From Eurosta solidaginis (Eukaryota > Arthropoda > Insecta > Diptera > Tephritidae), in contig NC_090319.1 of the NCBI RefSeq assembly GCF_040869045.1, positions 340,918,302 through 340,982,301 of the forward strand: a stretch of DNA of 64,000 nucleotides, given 5' to 3'. Of this stretch, positions 46,697-58,794 are shown in pieces; positions within the stretch are counted from its first letter, which is position 1; each line of letters opens with the position of its first letter. The notes beneath the pieces were generated by a model, which did not search any database, had not been told where the DNA came from, and saw nothing but the letters and a program-made list of their open reading frames with translations. The translations under genes were made by a program, and so were the position numbers.

Positions 46697-49165
46697 AAAA
46701 ACAAGTAAGAAAGTCTCTGTTTGGGTGAAACCGAACATTACATTCCCAGTTGAAATGCTGTTGTTGTATGTTTTGTGTGCTTAATAGTGTTACAAAGCTG
46801 CGCAATAATACATATACATATGGTTCTATTCTGAAATAAGTTTTTTTCGAGTTATCGCTTCCGAAGCATAGAAAATCGCTTAGTCAAAAAAGGGGCGGCG
46901 TCACGTCCATTTTTTAAAATTTTAAGTTTTTCGTATTTATTGTTATAAATCTACTTGGTAAATGAAATACCATTGATATAAAGCTCTTTTTTTGCAAAGA
47001 TATAGCTTATTTTATTCGTCCACGACACTTTAAAAATCTTTTATTTGAAAGTGGGCGTGGTCCTTAACCGATTTCGTTAAGTTTTCTTCAAAACATTCCT
47101 TATAATAAAGACAACCTGTTTGCCGAATTTTGTTACGATAGGTTTAACAATTTTTGATTTACGATTAATAATATTTGTAAAATTGATTTTATCACAAGTG
47201 GGCGTGGTCATCACCCGATGTCACTCGTTTTCAACACCAACCTATTCTGGGTTCAGATAAGCTCGTGCAGCAAATTTGGTGAAGATATCTCAATACTTAC
47301 TCAAGTTATCGTGTTAACGGGCAGACGGATGGACGGACATGGCTCAATCAAAATTTTTATACTCAGCTGATCAGAGCTCACAGAGTATACTAACTTTGTT
47401 CGCATAACGGTAATCCGTAACGGCATAAACTAATCGAGATAGATGTAGACTTCTATATATCAAAATGATCTGGGCGAAAAAAGAAATTCATTTAGCCATG
47501 TCCGTCCGTCCGTAAACACAATAGCTTGAGTCAATTTTGAGGTATCTTGATGAAATTTGATATGCAAGTTCGTGGGCACTCATATCAGATCACTATTTAA
47601 AATGAACGAAATCGGACTACAACCACGCCCACTTTTTCGGTATCGAAAATTTCGAAAAACCGAAAAGGTGCGATAATTCATAACCAAAGATGGATAAAGC
47701 GACAAAACTTGGTAGGTGCGTTGACCTAATGACGCAAAATAGAAAATTAGTAAAATTTTGGACAATGGGCGTAGCACCGCCTACTTTTAAAAGAAGGTAA
47801 TTTAAAAGTTTTGCAAGTTGTATTTCGCAGTCGTTGAAGATATCATCATGAAATTTGGCAGGCACGTTACCCCTATTACTATATGTGTGCTAAATAAAAA
47901 TTAGCAAAATCGGAAGACGAACGCGCCCACTTTTAAAAAATTTTTTTTTAAGTCAAATTTTAACAAAAAATGTAATATATTTACCGTATATAAGTAAATT
48001 ATATCTACATTCAACTCCACTAATGATATGGTGCAACAAAATACAAAAATAAAATAAATTTTCAAAATGGGCGTGGCACCGCCCTTTTTCTTTTAATTCG
48101 TCTAGAATACTTTTAAGGCCATAAGTCGAACAAAAATTTTTCCAATCCTTGTGAAATTTGGTAGGTGAATAGATTCTGTGACGACAACTGCTTTCTGTTA
48201 AAATAGGCGAAATCGGTTGAAGCCACGTCCAGTTTTTATACACATTCGACCGTCTGTCCTTCCGCTCGGCCGTTAACACGATAACTTGAGCAAAAAACGA
48301 TATATCTTTACTAAACTTAGTTCACGTACTTATCTGAAATCACTTTATCTTGGTATAAAAAAAGGCGGAAATCCGACTATGACCACGCCCACTTTTTCAA
48401 TATCGAAATTTACGAAAAATGAAAAAATGCCATAATTCTGTACCAAATATGAAAAAAGAGATGAAACATGGTAATTGGATTGGTTTATTGACGCAAAATA
48501 TAACTTTAGAAAAAACTTTGTAAAATGGGTGTGGCACCTAGCATATTAAGTAGAAAAAAGTGAAAAAGGTCTGCAGGGCGAAATGAAATGCCCTTGGAAT
48601 CATGGCAGGAATACTGTTCGTGGTATTACATATATAAATAATTTAGCGGTACCCGACAGATGATGTTCTGGGTCACTCTGGCCCACATTTTGGTCGATAT
48701 CTGGAATACGCCTTCACATATACAACTGAGGGCCACTATCTTTTAAAAACCTTATTTATACCTTTAATTTGATATCCAAATCGTACAACACACATTCTAG
48801 AGTCACCCCTGGCCCACCTTTATGGCGATATCCTAAAATTCCGGCCACTTATAGAACTATGGCGCACTCCCTTTTAAAATACTCTCTAATACCTTCCATT
48901 TGAAACCAATGTCATACAAACACATTCCAGGGTTACCCTAGGTTCATTTTGCTAAATGGTGATTTTCCCTTATTTTGTCTCCAAAGCTGTCATCTGAGTA
49001 TGTAATATTCGGTCACACCCGAACTTAACCTTCCTTACTTGCTTTAGATACTGAAGATTTTGATATATGGAAGTCTATATCTATCTCGATTCCTTTATAC
49101 CTGTACAACCAACTGCTATCCAAGCAAGGTTATAATACCCTGTGTACAAGTACAGCTGGGTGTAA
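46697..49165 (-). mobile_element. Helentron-like (HINE) element, family II, copy G, split by copy H
   Basis: The left part (46697-47357) begins AAACAAGTAAGAAAG and GAAACCGAACATTAC and runs to GACGGACATGGCTCAATC. The right part (49043-49165) resumes GATTTTGATATATGGAAGTC and TACCTGTACAACCAACTG, exactly where copy F continues without a break. Copy H therefore inserted into G. Confidence 0.75.
47358..49042 (+). mobile_element. Helentron-like (HINE) element, family I, copy H, nested in copy G
   Basis: ATACTCAGCTGATCAGAGCTC at the left, GTCCGTCCGTCCG core, GGGCGTGGCACCGCCC motif, about two 130-bp-type units near 48660-48900, and a tail (TCGGTCACACCCGAAC) ending CTTACTTGC at the right. About 1.69 kb, no coding capacity. 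Confidence 0.8.
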
Positions 49166-51312
49166 TAAATAGCCGCGCCAACAGGGCTGGACCATAGAGG
49201 TGCTTCGGTTGGAGGCAAGCTTTCTTGGCTTGGGTGGCATGTCGTGAATGTCTTCAAGTGCGCGCCTGTTTGCACGACGTCTTGCTTTGCCCACTGAAGG
49301 ATGCATTACAAATAGCGCTAACGCATTCCTTTAGTGCAAAAGGCTCGAGGAAAACAAAAGTAAAGTCGCCCAAACTAACGGCACAGAAATCTCAATCTCA
49401 ACGAGGGCGAAGTGTCTCGGTGTTGAATAGAAAATATGCTAAACTGGAAAGTCAATATTTGAAAGAAGAGTGGAATAGACGTAGGCAAGAGCCTAAGAGA
49501 CGTGGAAGAAAATATTCAACAGAAAATAGGACCTCAGACTAAAACTTATGATGGGCTTTGTCCTTCGGTTACAAAACCCATCGTAGCGGACGTAGCTATA
49601 GTATTTTGCCAGTCCGGACAAAGCAATGCCACATTAAAAAAATAAGCAAAAAGCAACAAAGAAAAATAAGTTGATGCTTTCGTCGAGAACGGATTGGTCC
49701 GCGGCCATAATCAAGGAGGAGGGCGGTGCCTCAATCCACGTTAACGAGAAGAAGCCATGACCTAGGATTAACAATTAAAGTCCCTCCTCTAAGACCGTCG
49801 AAAACTGTTAGAATGTGTTACATGAAACAGTGAGCCTAGCAACCATCACACCCATTCGAGTCCTCAGTTTTGCACCACAAGTTCTCACTATAAAATTGAT
49901 CCACAAAAGAATGGTAGAAACGAACACGATGCAATTGATCATTTCAGGTATTAAAGTACACTTATGTAAAAATATTTCAACTTAACAGTGGGGTCGAAAA
50001 CACGGTTTGGATTTTCTTTGTCTTTTACCACCATTCAGTGATATCGATGCTATTCCGGCAAATAATATTGACGACTTTGGTTACCAACTATTTTTGGTGT
50101 GTTCACCGAAGTTAAGGAAGTATCAAAAATGACTATAAACTCTTCTATAAGACAGTAGTATGTCCACCGAATCTTCACTTTTAGAGTCAGACCACCAAAT
50201 CAATTCGAGTTTTACCATTCACCGATTCACCGGTTTTTTGGAAAGCGACTAAAGTTACATCTATTTAACGTTGATCAATCTAACCGTTGTTTGACATCCC
50301 TCTGGACAAATGGGTCTAGCGGTTATTGGAATTGGACTCGCCATTCATCAGTCCCTCGGATTTTGTCATCGGTTCACAATCCACCAACTATCGATCTTGG
50401 ATATAGCGTACCCGTTTTCTACTATTAACCTTGGGTATCCGGAAATCGTCTACATTTTAACCAATTTACCGATTACTTGGTTATCGATTCAACATTCACC
50501 GATTATACTGGATTTTGATTATCCGGAAACCACTTCATCGATCACCACACGGAATCAACCGATCATGAATTCACCATGCCTCTATTATACCGCTGACTGG
50601 GTACCGCTCATCTAAGCAATCTTCCATTTTTGGCATCAGACATCCGTACACCGACACACCATTTCATGATTGTTCCAACAGTTGTGGCACCTCTTTTCAT
50701 CTTACATTGATCCGGCGACTTAGTCAGTTGTTCCTTATTGTAGCTTTCGCTCGAATAGTTACGAGCTTCAGCCACGATGTGTGTGTGTTTGAAGCAAACA
50801 ATACAAACGAAATAATCTTTGTTGATTTATAATTGCCACAGGGCATATTTGATTTGAAATTCGTTGAGTTCTAGCCAGCCATTCGAATCGACATTGCCTA
50901 CCTTAAAAATGGTGTCCGAGAGCAGGGACTTGCAACGGTGGAAAACTAACGATAAACTGTAGGTCCGAGCTCCATGAATATTACCGAAAACAAGGACGGC
51001 AGCGAAAATATACTAAAAGCCGACTCTCTCAGTGGGACCTCAAAAACAAAGAAGGAGAAACTGGTCGAAGAATGTAAGCGGTATCACATATTTGTGAAAA
51101 GATTCACCTTCGCCGAGCGATAGCAGTTATTGGGCGCTGCTGATGGACTTGGAAGCGGAATTTGACACCGGAAAGAAGAGACCCACTAACTCGCCAGATA
51201 AAATTTCTCCCGCGTTTAATAATGATTGTTTTTTGTTCCGTTTTGTGTTGAAACAAGAGGGCGCTGCAGAAAACACAAGAATCTCTTAATTTAAAAAATT
51301 ATTTGCACGAAG
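49166..51312. other. unassigned sequence
   Basis: Two plus-strand open frames stand out only by length. 49225-49542 (105 codons) is basic, with KRRGRK-type runs. 50310-50615 (101 codons) overlaps a stretch rich in ACCGATTCACCG-like words (50210-50580). Neither matches a family I know, so no gene is called. Confidence 0.4.
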
Positions 51313-51430
51313 TACTTACTTACTTTATTGGTGCTTAGACGTTTAAACGGTTATGGCCATCCAAAAAGGCACGCAAGTGCTTCTTCGCTCTGCCATTTGG
51401 CGCCGATTGGTCACACCAAGGACCCATACA
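51313..51430 (-). repeat. RTE LINE 3' end fragment
   Basis: CTTACTTACTTTATTGGTGCTTA followed by AACGGTTATGGCCATCC, AAGGCACGCAAGTGC and GGTCACACCAAGG matches, in diverged form, the 3' region of the RTE copy ending near 28080. The plus-strand CTTACTTACTT would be its tail on the minus strand. Confidence 0.45.
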
Positions 51431-51589
51431 AGATGGGAAAATAGCAACACGTAGAAATTCCATGTGTTTTTAAACGGTTTTATTTAGCAGATGGCTGGCC
51501 GGTCGGCCGTTGTTTACGAATTTTGTAATTAAAATTTAAGTAACTTCCCGATAAGGTAGAAGCTTGAAACTTTGAATATAGTTCAGAAC

Positions 51590-52245
51590 CCGATGACCGT
51601 GTAATAATAAGAAGAAAAAAAAACTCCGATAGGTGGCGCATGGATTGAAATATTTAAAAAAAATCGTATTTGTGGTCCGATTTGGCTCAAATTTGGAACA
51701 CATATTACATACAGAAATAGAAAGTTACTTATGAAAAAAAAAATTGCCGCCAGGTGGCGCAAGGATCTAGATATTCAAAAAAATCGTATTTGTGGTCCGA
51801 TCTGGCTGATATTTGGAACACATATTACATACAGAAATAGAAATCGGTTGATATAGCCCGATATTAAAAATACTCGTACTTGTGGTCAGATTTGGCTCAT
51901 ATTTGGGACTAATATTACATACAGTCCTGTAGAGGTGACATCAAAATACTTTGGAGTTCCAGGAGGGGCAAGCATACGTGGCGCTGAGCCGAGTAAAGTT
52001 TTGGGGAGGATTATCTAGTGAGGACTTAGATTGTAACAAATTGTCAGGAAAGAGTCCTTGTAATAATGATTCACTAAATGAACTAAATAGAATGAGAAAT
52101 AATACGCAATTAAATAAAGACTAAAAACTTAAAAAAAAAATAATAAATAATAAAAATAAAAAAAAAAACTTAAGTTAAACGGTTTTATTGAAAACAATAC
52201 TTACATGAAGTAATAATATTACTAAAAGCCAGAAAATAATTGAAT
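51590..52245. repeat. dispersed repeat R, copy 1, left part
   Basis: Three internal units share AAATCGTATTTGTGGTCCGAT, TTTGGCTCATATTTGG and ATATTACATACAG (about 51663, 51780, 51873). A gap follows, then AACGGTTTTATTGAAAACAA and TACTTACATGAAGTAATAAT. The same pieces occur, partly inverted, at 63360-64000. No coding potential. Confidence 0.6.
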
Positions 52246-53156
52246 GCTATTATAATGCATTTATTCTTCATATCTCATTCAAAATAGGATATCACATAAT
52301 AATTTTATTTCATCAGGGGAAGAAAGCATTCGAAAGTGAGCTATTCGAACCACAGCTAACTCGCAAACAAACTTGACCGATATACACCTGCGACTACAAC
52401 ATCCAACATCAGCATTATCGTCTGCATCTTAAAATACGGATACGATACGGGATGTTGAAGCCGTATCCAGGTTTGTCAAGATAGCTTCACTTACCTGGGG
52501 TTCAAATAGTTCACAACTTATGTATTGTCCAATCATTATGTATTTTCTGGGAAGCTGAACTGGAGAAATGGTTGGGGAAATCTTCGTTCACGAGCAGCAT
52601 TACATTATTTTTGTCTTGAAGAATATCTTTTGCATAAATAATAAAATTTTTATAAGATCGCGGGTTCGAATCGAGCTCAAGGCCTAACAATAATTTTTTA
52701 TCATTATTATTGTTATGATAAATTTTTTCTTAATTGAAAAAATTTTTAAATTAGTATAGAAGAAAGAAAAAATTTAGACAACTTCCAAAGCTCGTTGTAT
52801 AGATCCATTTCGGGATTTGCTAAATTCCTTCATCGGCAACGTTTAAAAAAAAAATTGTATGTGCTTTTTCTTAGCTTCATGATTGAAAAAATATGTGTAT
52901 GTGTTTGATCACCTAAAGTAAACACATTTGCTTCAAATATGATTCCAAAATATTGGTTTTTATGAAATATTAAAATTTAGTCATTAAAGGACTTCAAAAA
53001 TGATTCCAAAAAGTGATCGAAAAATGCTTTTTAGTTTTTCATCATCAAAAGTATTCATATTTGATTATTTCTTTTGTTTAAATGTATGATAACTCATTAT
53101 TTAGTCAGAAAGAGTAATCAAATTGTATTGATATGTAGGGAAATTCAAAATTGTCA
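52246..53156. other. sequence interrupting repeat R
   Basis: About 900 bases absent from the copy at 63440. It includes GCGGGTTCGAATCGAGC at about 52660-52676, a box B-like GGTTCGAATC followed by AT-rich sequence, possibly a SINE fragment. No terminal repeats were found. Confidence 0.35.
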
Positions 53157-53245
53157 TCACACTCCTCATCAATCTACGGCGTTGATCAGACAATTAAAAA
53201 AGCGTTGGGCGCGTGAAATTTCTAAAAATGTGAGGCTAAGCATTA
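53157..53245. repeat. dispersed repeat R, copy 1, right part
   Basis: ATCACACTCCTCATCAATCT, GGCGTTGATCAGACAATTAA and GCGTTGGGCGCGTGAAATTTC match 63466-63535. Confidence 0.6.
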
Positions 53246-54160
53246 CCTGAAAAAAAAAAAAATTTTTTTTAATTTTTATTTTTGTAATTTAGTGGGTTAT
53301 TGTCAAAATCTTACTTCGCCCGAAGTTGAAATGTCAAATCAGTTTAAAAAGAAAAATCAGCTGGTCTCCAGGCGTCACCTTTATAGTTCCACCATGGATA
53401 CGGTGAGCTCCGTCGATCGCAGCGACTGGGTTTCAGCGGAACAAGCACTGGATATCAGTTACCGTTGGTGCTTCAAGCGGTAAATATATCATAGTCCGTT
53501 TGCTCTCCATGCTTCTTGAACACGCGTACTTCTACAAAAAAATTTGCGTTTATGTTCGAAGCTCTGCTTGATTTTTTGCACCACTGTTATTGATAAAATT
53601 CAAAACTTATCTTATTTTAATAAAATTTTGTGGCCGATATAGACCCGGTCCAGAGTTGAATCGCTAGCCAGATTTCAAATAAACTAGTAGAAAAGGATAC
53701 ATTTTAGCACCCAAAAAATACTCATAACCTGCTACTGCATTTAACTCACAGTTTTAGCATTTATAATTGATATTGAACTAGGCCTAGACATAATTTTACC
53801 GAAGAGAATTGATTGAAAAAAAAATAATAAAACAATTTATAGCAATATCCCTTGAATACCTAAATTTTGAATAACATAAGACCCTTATTTCATGATAATC
53901 TCAACAAAATAAAAAAGGGAAACATCAGTCAACATTCACTTTGTTAAATGGCCAATTCAAAGTAATCTGAAGTACCAACAAAGGCATGAATAATCCCCAC
54001 TACACTCTACTTACAGCTACTCGTATTTTATCTGATTTCTAACACTTTTTATAACAGCTGCTAATCTCTTCACATTCAACGGCATCAACGCCCAGTTCAA
54101 TCCTTCACTTGAAAAGCGTTATCAGCAACAACATCACAACCTGTCCGCACGATTCTTTGG

Positions 54161-54196
<36 letters not shown>

Positions 54197-54460
54197 GTGT
54201 AGGTGGTTATACTGTCATGAATAAACTTTATTTAAGTAAATATTATCAGCCACAATTTTATATGATGTCCACATGGACATTAGTTGTTGATCGAATAACA
54301 TAATTCACTACGTAGTTCGCGATTTGACGGGCAGAAATAATATTCATAAATGGGAGCCTCCACATATTTTGACAAACTTTTGTCAAAAATTACGTTTAGC
54401 GTTTGTCAAGAGGTAATTCAAAAAGAATTACATTAGCATACGATTGTTAACTCAATAGAA
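53246..54460. other. unassigned sequence with a GT microsatellite
   Basis: (GT)n runs from about 54163 to 54194. No gene supported. Confidence 0.5.
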
Positions 54461-55045
54461 CTGCCACGAGCTGTCTCCAGAACATCAACTCTACAGTGAG
54501 GCGAGAAAACTCCCCATAAAGGAGAGAAATGAAATGCTGAAACCAGTGCATCTCAACAACACCTGATTGAAGTTGCTTCACCTCCCAGGAACATAAGAAG
54601 TCATCTACGTAACCACAATGAAAAAACGCTTTACCTAAGAAATCAGCCGTATGAAGAAGAAGAGAATGAAAATGTCTTCAGAGGTATTCAAAAAGGTCGT
54701 CGGCTTACTATGCGAACAGTTGCCCTGTAAACCCCGTTCTCAAACATAAATACCAGGAACTCACAGTTGAGGAAAGCTACCTGCATAGGGGAACGCGCCC
54801 CACTCTAGCTCAACTTTGATCTAGATAATGTAATGGGTTAAATTTTACTTGTCCTGAATCAACCCCGATATACCCAATGTATTCCTACTTGTGATGTGTT
54901 TCCACATGACACAAACCATTTTTTTAATTGCGATGTTGTTTTGGTCAAATCCTTGTTGAAACAGCGATTATCCTTGGACTCGTCGATGAGGGTATTGATA
55001 AAAATAATTTACTGGATGAGGCGAAGCACTGCCACAACAACAAAT
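54461..55045 (+). pseudogene. decayed LINE C-terminus
   Basis: Plus-strand readings include CHELSPEHQLYSEARKLPIK (from about 54462) continuing to ERNEML, IRSHLRNHNEKTL (about 54590) and TCDVFPHDTNHFFNCDVV (about 54888-54942). These are the same C-terminal blocks as the minus-strand LINE at 40440-41490 (there AERKALNIKWHNEML and HDTNYLFSC). Frames are broken between blocks. It is a dead fragment with no RT palm. Confidence 0.65.
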
Positions 55046-55337
55046 TTTAATGAAACTTGACGTTGTTTATATCAATTTGAAGACTGAATAATGATTGGAA
55101 AAGTGAACTACGAATGACAGGTGCAGTGTGAACATCATAATAGGTAACAATATCATTGCAAATTGTAAAGAATATTGAAATAAAAACATTCAATTTAAAG
55201 AAAAAAAAACTAAATACATTTTCATACAGAAGATAAAACGAATAGGGCAGAAAAAGTACTTTAATTTAAAAAAATGAAAAATGAAGCAGTGAATGAATGA
55301 ATGAGTGAAAGGAATGTTGACCGATAGCAAAAATTGA
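55046..55337. other. unassigned sequence
   Basis: Nothing recognisable. Confidence 0.4.
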
Positions 55338-55648
55338 TAAAAGGCGCGATGTAACTCCGAAGAGAATTAAGGCCGAGCTTTACATCCAATCGTGGGGTCG
55401 TGGCCCTTTTTAAATTTTCCTAGGATTTGGCGGGAAGGGACCTACATATCTTACGAGAAGCTTTTCATGGCAAAAATGCACTCGAAGAATTAGTCAAAGC
55501 ACTGCAGAGGGGCGACCCCGCTTAGAAAAACTTGTTTCTGATTGAAAAAGCTTGTTTCATTATTTTCGATTTGGCTTTGTCTGGGAGTTGAACCTAGAAT
55601 TTCGGTGTGGTGGGCGGAGCACGCTACCAGCATAAAACGACGGCCGTC
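55338..55648 (-). repeat. tRNA-derived SINE, copy 5
   Basis: AAAGGCGCGATGTAACTCC, AAGGCCGAGC, GAGGGGCGACCCCGCTTAG and GTGGGCGGAGCACGCTACC in order. On the minus strand AGGTTCAACTCCC is a perfect box B (GGTTCAACTCC) and GGTAGCGTGCTCC marks the box A region. Confidence 0.75.
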
Positions 55649-58600
55649 AGCATTGGACAGCAATGGAATTGATAAAAATCTAGTAAATATTTGAAATCGT
55701 ACATAGAATGAATGTGGCTTCACATCCGTTGAGCAGCAAAATGCCACTACTACAACAACAGTAGCCAGCTAGGCATGTATAGGTAGTCACAAAAAGTGCA
55801 AACCGCGTATAAAGAATTTTTACAAGGCACATATAAACTATTCATGCAAGTCGAGAATTGCCAGTTCCAAAAGACGAAACTTGTGAGACAATTTATTGGA
55901 AGGTTGAAAATAACTTGTGAAAAAGTACTTTTTATAATTTTTCTATTCTTTTTGCCGGAAAGGACTTGATTTCGATCAACATGGCGGCTATTGGTACAAG
56001 GCGACACTTTTCAAGACTAATCCAAACGGAACTTCACCGATTCTTCATTGTTCAATACAGTGCACATAATTGTTTCTGGTTTTGCAATTTGAAACAATCG
56101 ATGAAACAGCAAATTTCCCAAAAGAATCAATTCACCGCTATTTTCTTCTCTAAAGATTGTACTTACGTTATTTGCATGTTGCTTTATAGGTAGCTTTGAG
56201 CATAAGCTGGTGCTTAACTGTTTTAGCAGTCTTGTGAACAATATAAAATGTAAGATCTCAGGTAGACTATACACAAAATACCCAGTAGTTAAAATTTTAT
56301 TTTATTAGTTGGCGCTTAACTGTCTAGGACCCGTTTTATCAGTAGTTGGCCTTAGATAATGCATCCTTCTGAGTCACTGAAGCCACGTCAGACGTCTGTT
56401 TAAAAGTAATCGATTTGAGTAGATATTTTGCAATGAAATAACTTAATGCGAATTAACGTCAGGGGTCAGATATTTACCGGACATACAAACTGGACACGGC
56501 CTTTTGGCGTTATATGCTTATAAGTAAGGTCTCGTCAGTAACAGCAGATGTAGGAAGTGTGAGTTTTGGGAAGAAACGGCAGGTCAAGGCTCCAGCTACT
56601 AGGGGCAGAAGAATTACTAGGTCTCGAGGCAGTAATTAAGCATGTTTCCAGAAAATTTTAAATATTTGCCAAAAGGACGGACTTATGTTATAATGTGAAT
56701 TTTCCGTTTGGTCGTCGAACAAATTCTGGCAACACTATGCTGATTATTGACTGGCCAATTCAACGTAACCTAACTCAGTGCGAAAAAGAACACAGTGAAA
56801 ACCCTCTCCAACTATCACTTTGGGGTATAAAGGCATAAGCAATTGACTTTTCAAAGTTCGCTGCTGACAAATGTCTTGCTGCTATGCCGAATGCCTGAGC
56901 TGACAGCAAATTCTGTGCCTTCCAACGAATTTGTTACATTTCTGTGACACAAATCCAACTCAACGAATTGGTCATAGCCAACCTGAAGTCATGTTGTTAT
57001 TGGCATATGAATAAGTGTGTGTGTGTGTGTTTGTGTGTATGTGTGAACTCTTGCCACAATTTTGAAGTAAATATAAAGCAACGCTCAACAGAAAAGTTTG
57101 TCTATGAATAGTCATGTAACTATGTAAGTATTTGTATTGCGTTTATCATTTATGTACTGCCACTTCAACGGATTCATTCACCGCAACGGACATGAGCCAC
57201 TCATCCGTCCATTCACCAAACTCGCCCAATTTTATTTGCATACCACAACGTGCCTTTTGGCATTCATGTCGTTGTTTTTGTTTTTGTAGCTCATGCTGTT
57301 GTTTAATGCATTTTTGATGAGAAACAAACAAACAATCAGCATGCAACAACAAAATGCAACAGCAGCAACAAGAGGTCAAAATAAGTTACATTGCTTATGA
57401 AATTGTTCGAAAGTGAAATTAGAATTGTGAAATGTATAAGGAATGGGGTGTTGATCAAAAACGCAACAGAAGAAAAGCTGGTATGCAGAAAATCTACAAA
57501 AAGGAAGTAAATAACAGTAATTTGTATGAAAAGTTTGTTGCTGACAGTTTATGTTTGGTTTAACTTTTACAAAAAATACACCTAAATCTGTACCCTACAG
57601 AAAAATGCGACACAGTCAGGTGTTGTGCCAATTTCGTCGTACAAGTTTCATGACGACGTCCAAACCTGTGTTCATGGGATACATAGCGAGGCAATTGGGA
57701 AAGAAATGCTTCACTGCGCTACTTTCAGAAACCCAAAGAACGTTCAGGACAGCATATAATAGGGTTTGCCTTTGATAATATTCAGATAAAAGTAGAGCCA
57801 TCAAGATGGGTACTGATTACCTCAGTAGTTAAAAGTCTTTAAAGAAATTTAAAAGGTAAAATCTAAACAGCTGACTTAATAGGTAAGAGAAATTTTTAAA
57901 TCGGCAAAAATTCGCTTTCCGCGATTGCGCAGGGATGATCAGTCTTAGATCATAGGGTTTTGGAAAAATATAGTCCCGAGACTTTAGGATAAAAAATGCC
58001 TTGGGAATCGCGATTCGCTTCTCGACTCATACATTCCGTCTGGAGATGACGCAGGCGAGCCTGAAGGCAGCAGTTATATGGATCTTGGAGCACAGAGTGC
58101 CGGTCTGGCTGACTGATACTAAGACAAGGTGGATGATGAAGAATTTCTCTAAGTTTAAATTGCTAAACTCAGATGGTTACCACTTGTCTTCCTACAAATG
58201 TTTAGCAGAGTGAACATGGAATGGCTCAAAATAATATTCGACGGTTGCCTACGAATAAGTCGCAAACTCCGCTCTTGATGAATTGCTCGTGTAGTTTTTC
58301 TACCAAAGGTGGGTAAATCAGACATACATTTTCATCGCTACTCACGATGCTGCGTAAGGCGGTTACAAATAAATGGAAAGCTTTGGAACAAAAGGAGTAC
58401 TCCTTAGGAATCTTATTAGAAATTTGCCGGCGCTTTCAAAAAATGTTTCTAATCGGACGATTATGGATGGTCATCAAATAGGTGGACGAACAGATTACCT
58501 TATTGCGTACATGCGTTTCTATGCCAATTATGTAGCATTAGCGCAAGGGCGCCAAAGTCCAGGAGTAGTCGATTCACGTGTACACTGCTAGTTCCAAAAT

Positions 58601-58794
58601 TAAGAATATTTAAAGCTGCCGTAACCAAAGCTGTTAGAACACAGAAGGAAAGATGTTTGAACTGCAACCGCTTTTTTATATTGAAAACCAAGCAGCAGTT
58701 TAAGCGACAATAAAGCATAGCAAAATATCTGAAAGTGTATAAGAGTAAACGAAGTCCCTAGAAATAATTGAGAGAGGAAGCAATTAAAACTTTA
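55649..58794. other. unassigned sequence
   Basis: No supported gene. A (GT)n microsatellite lies at about 57016-57032. Opposed open frames near 55966-56274 and 57132-57379 are unsupported. Confidence 0.45.

Noticed and set aside
49225..49542. 105-codon basic open frame
   Set aside because: Basic runs alone are not evidence; no recognisable domain or exon structure.
50310..50615. 101-codon open frame
   Set aside because: It is produced by a stretch of ACCGATTC-like words; the protein has no recognisable pattern.
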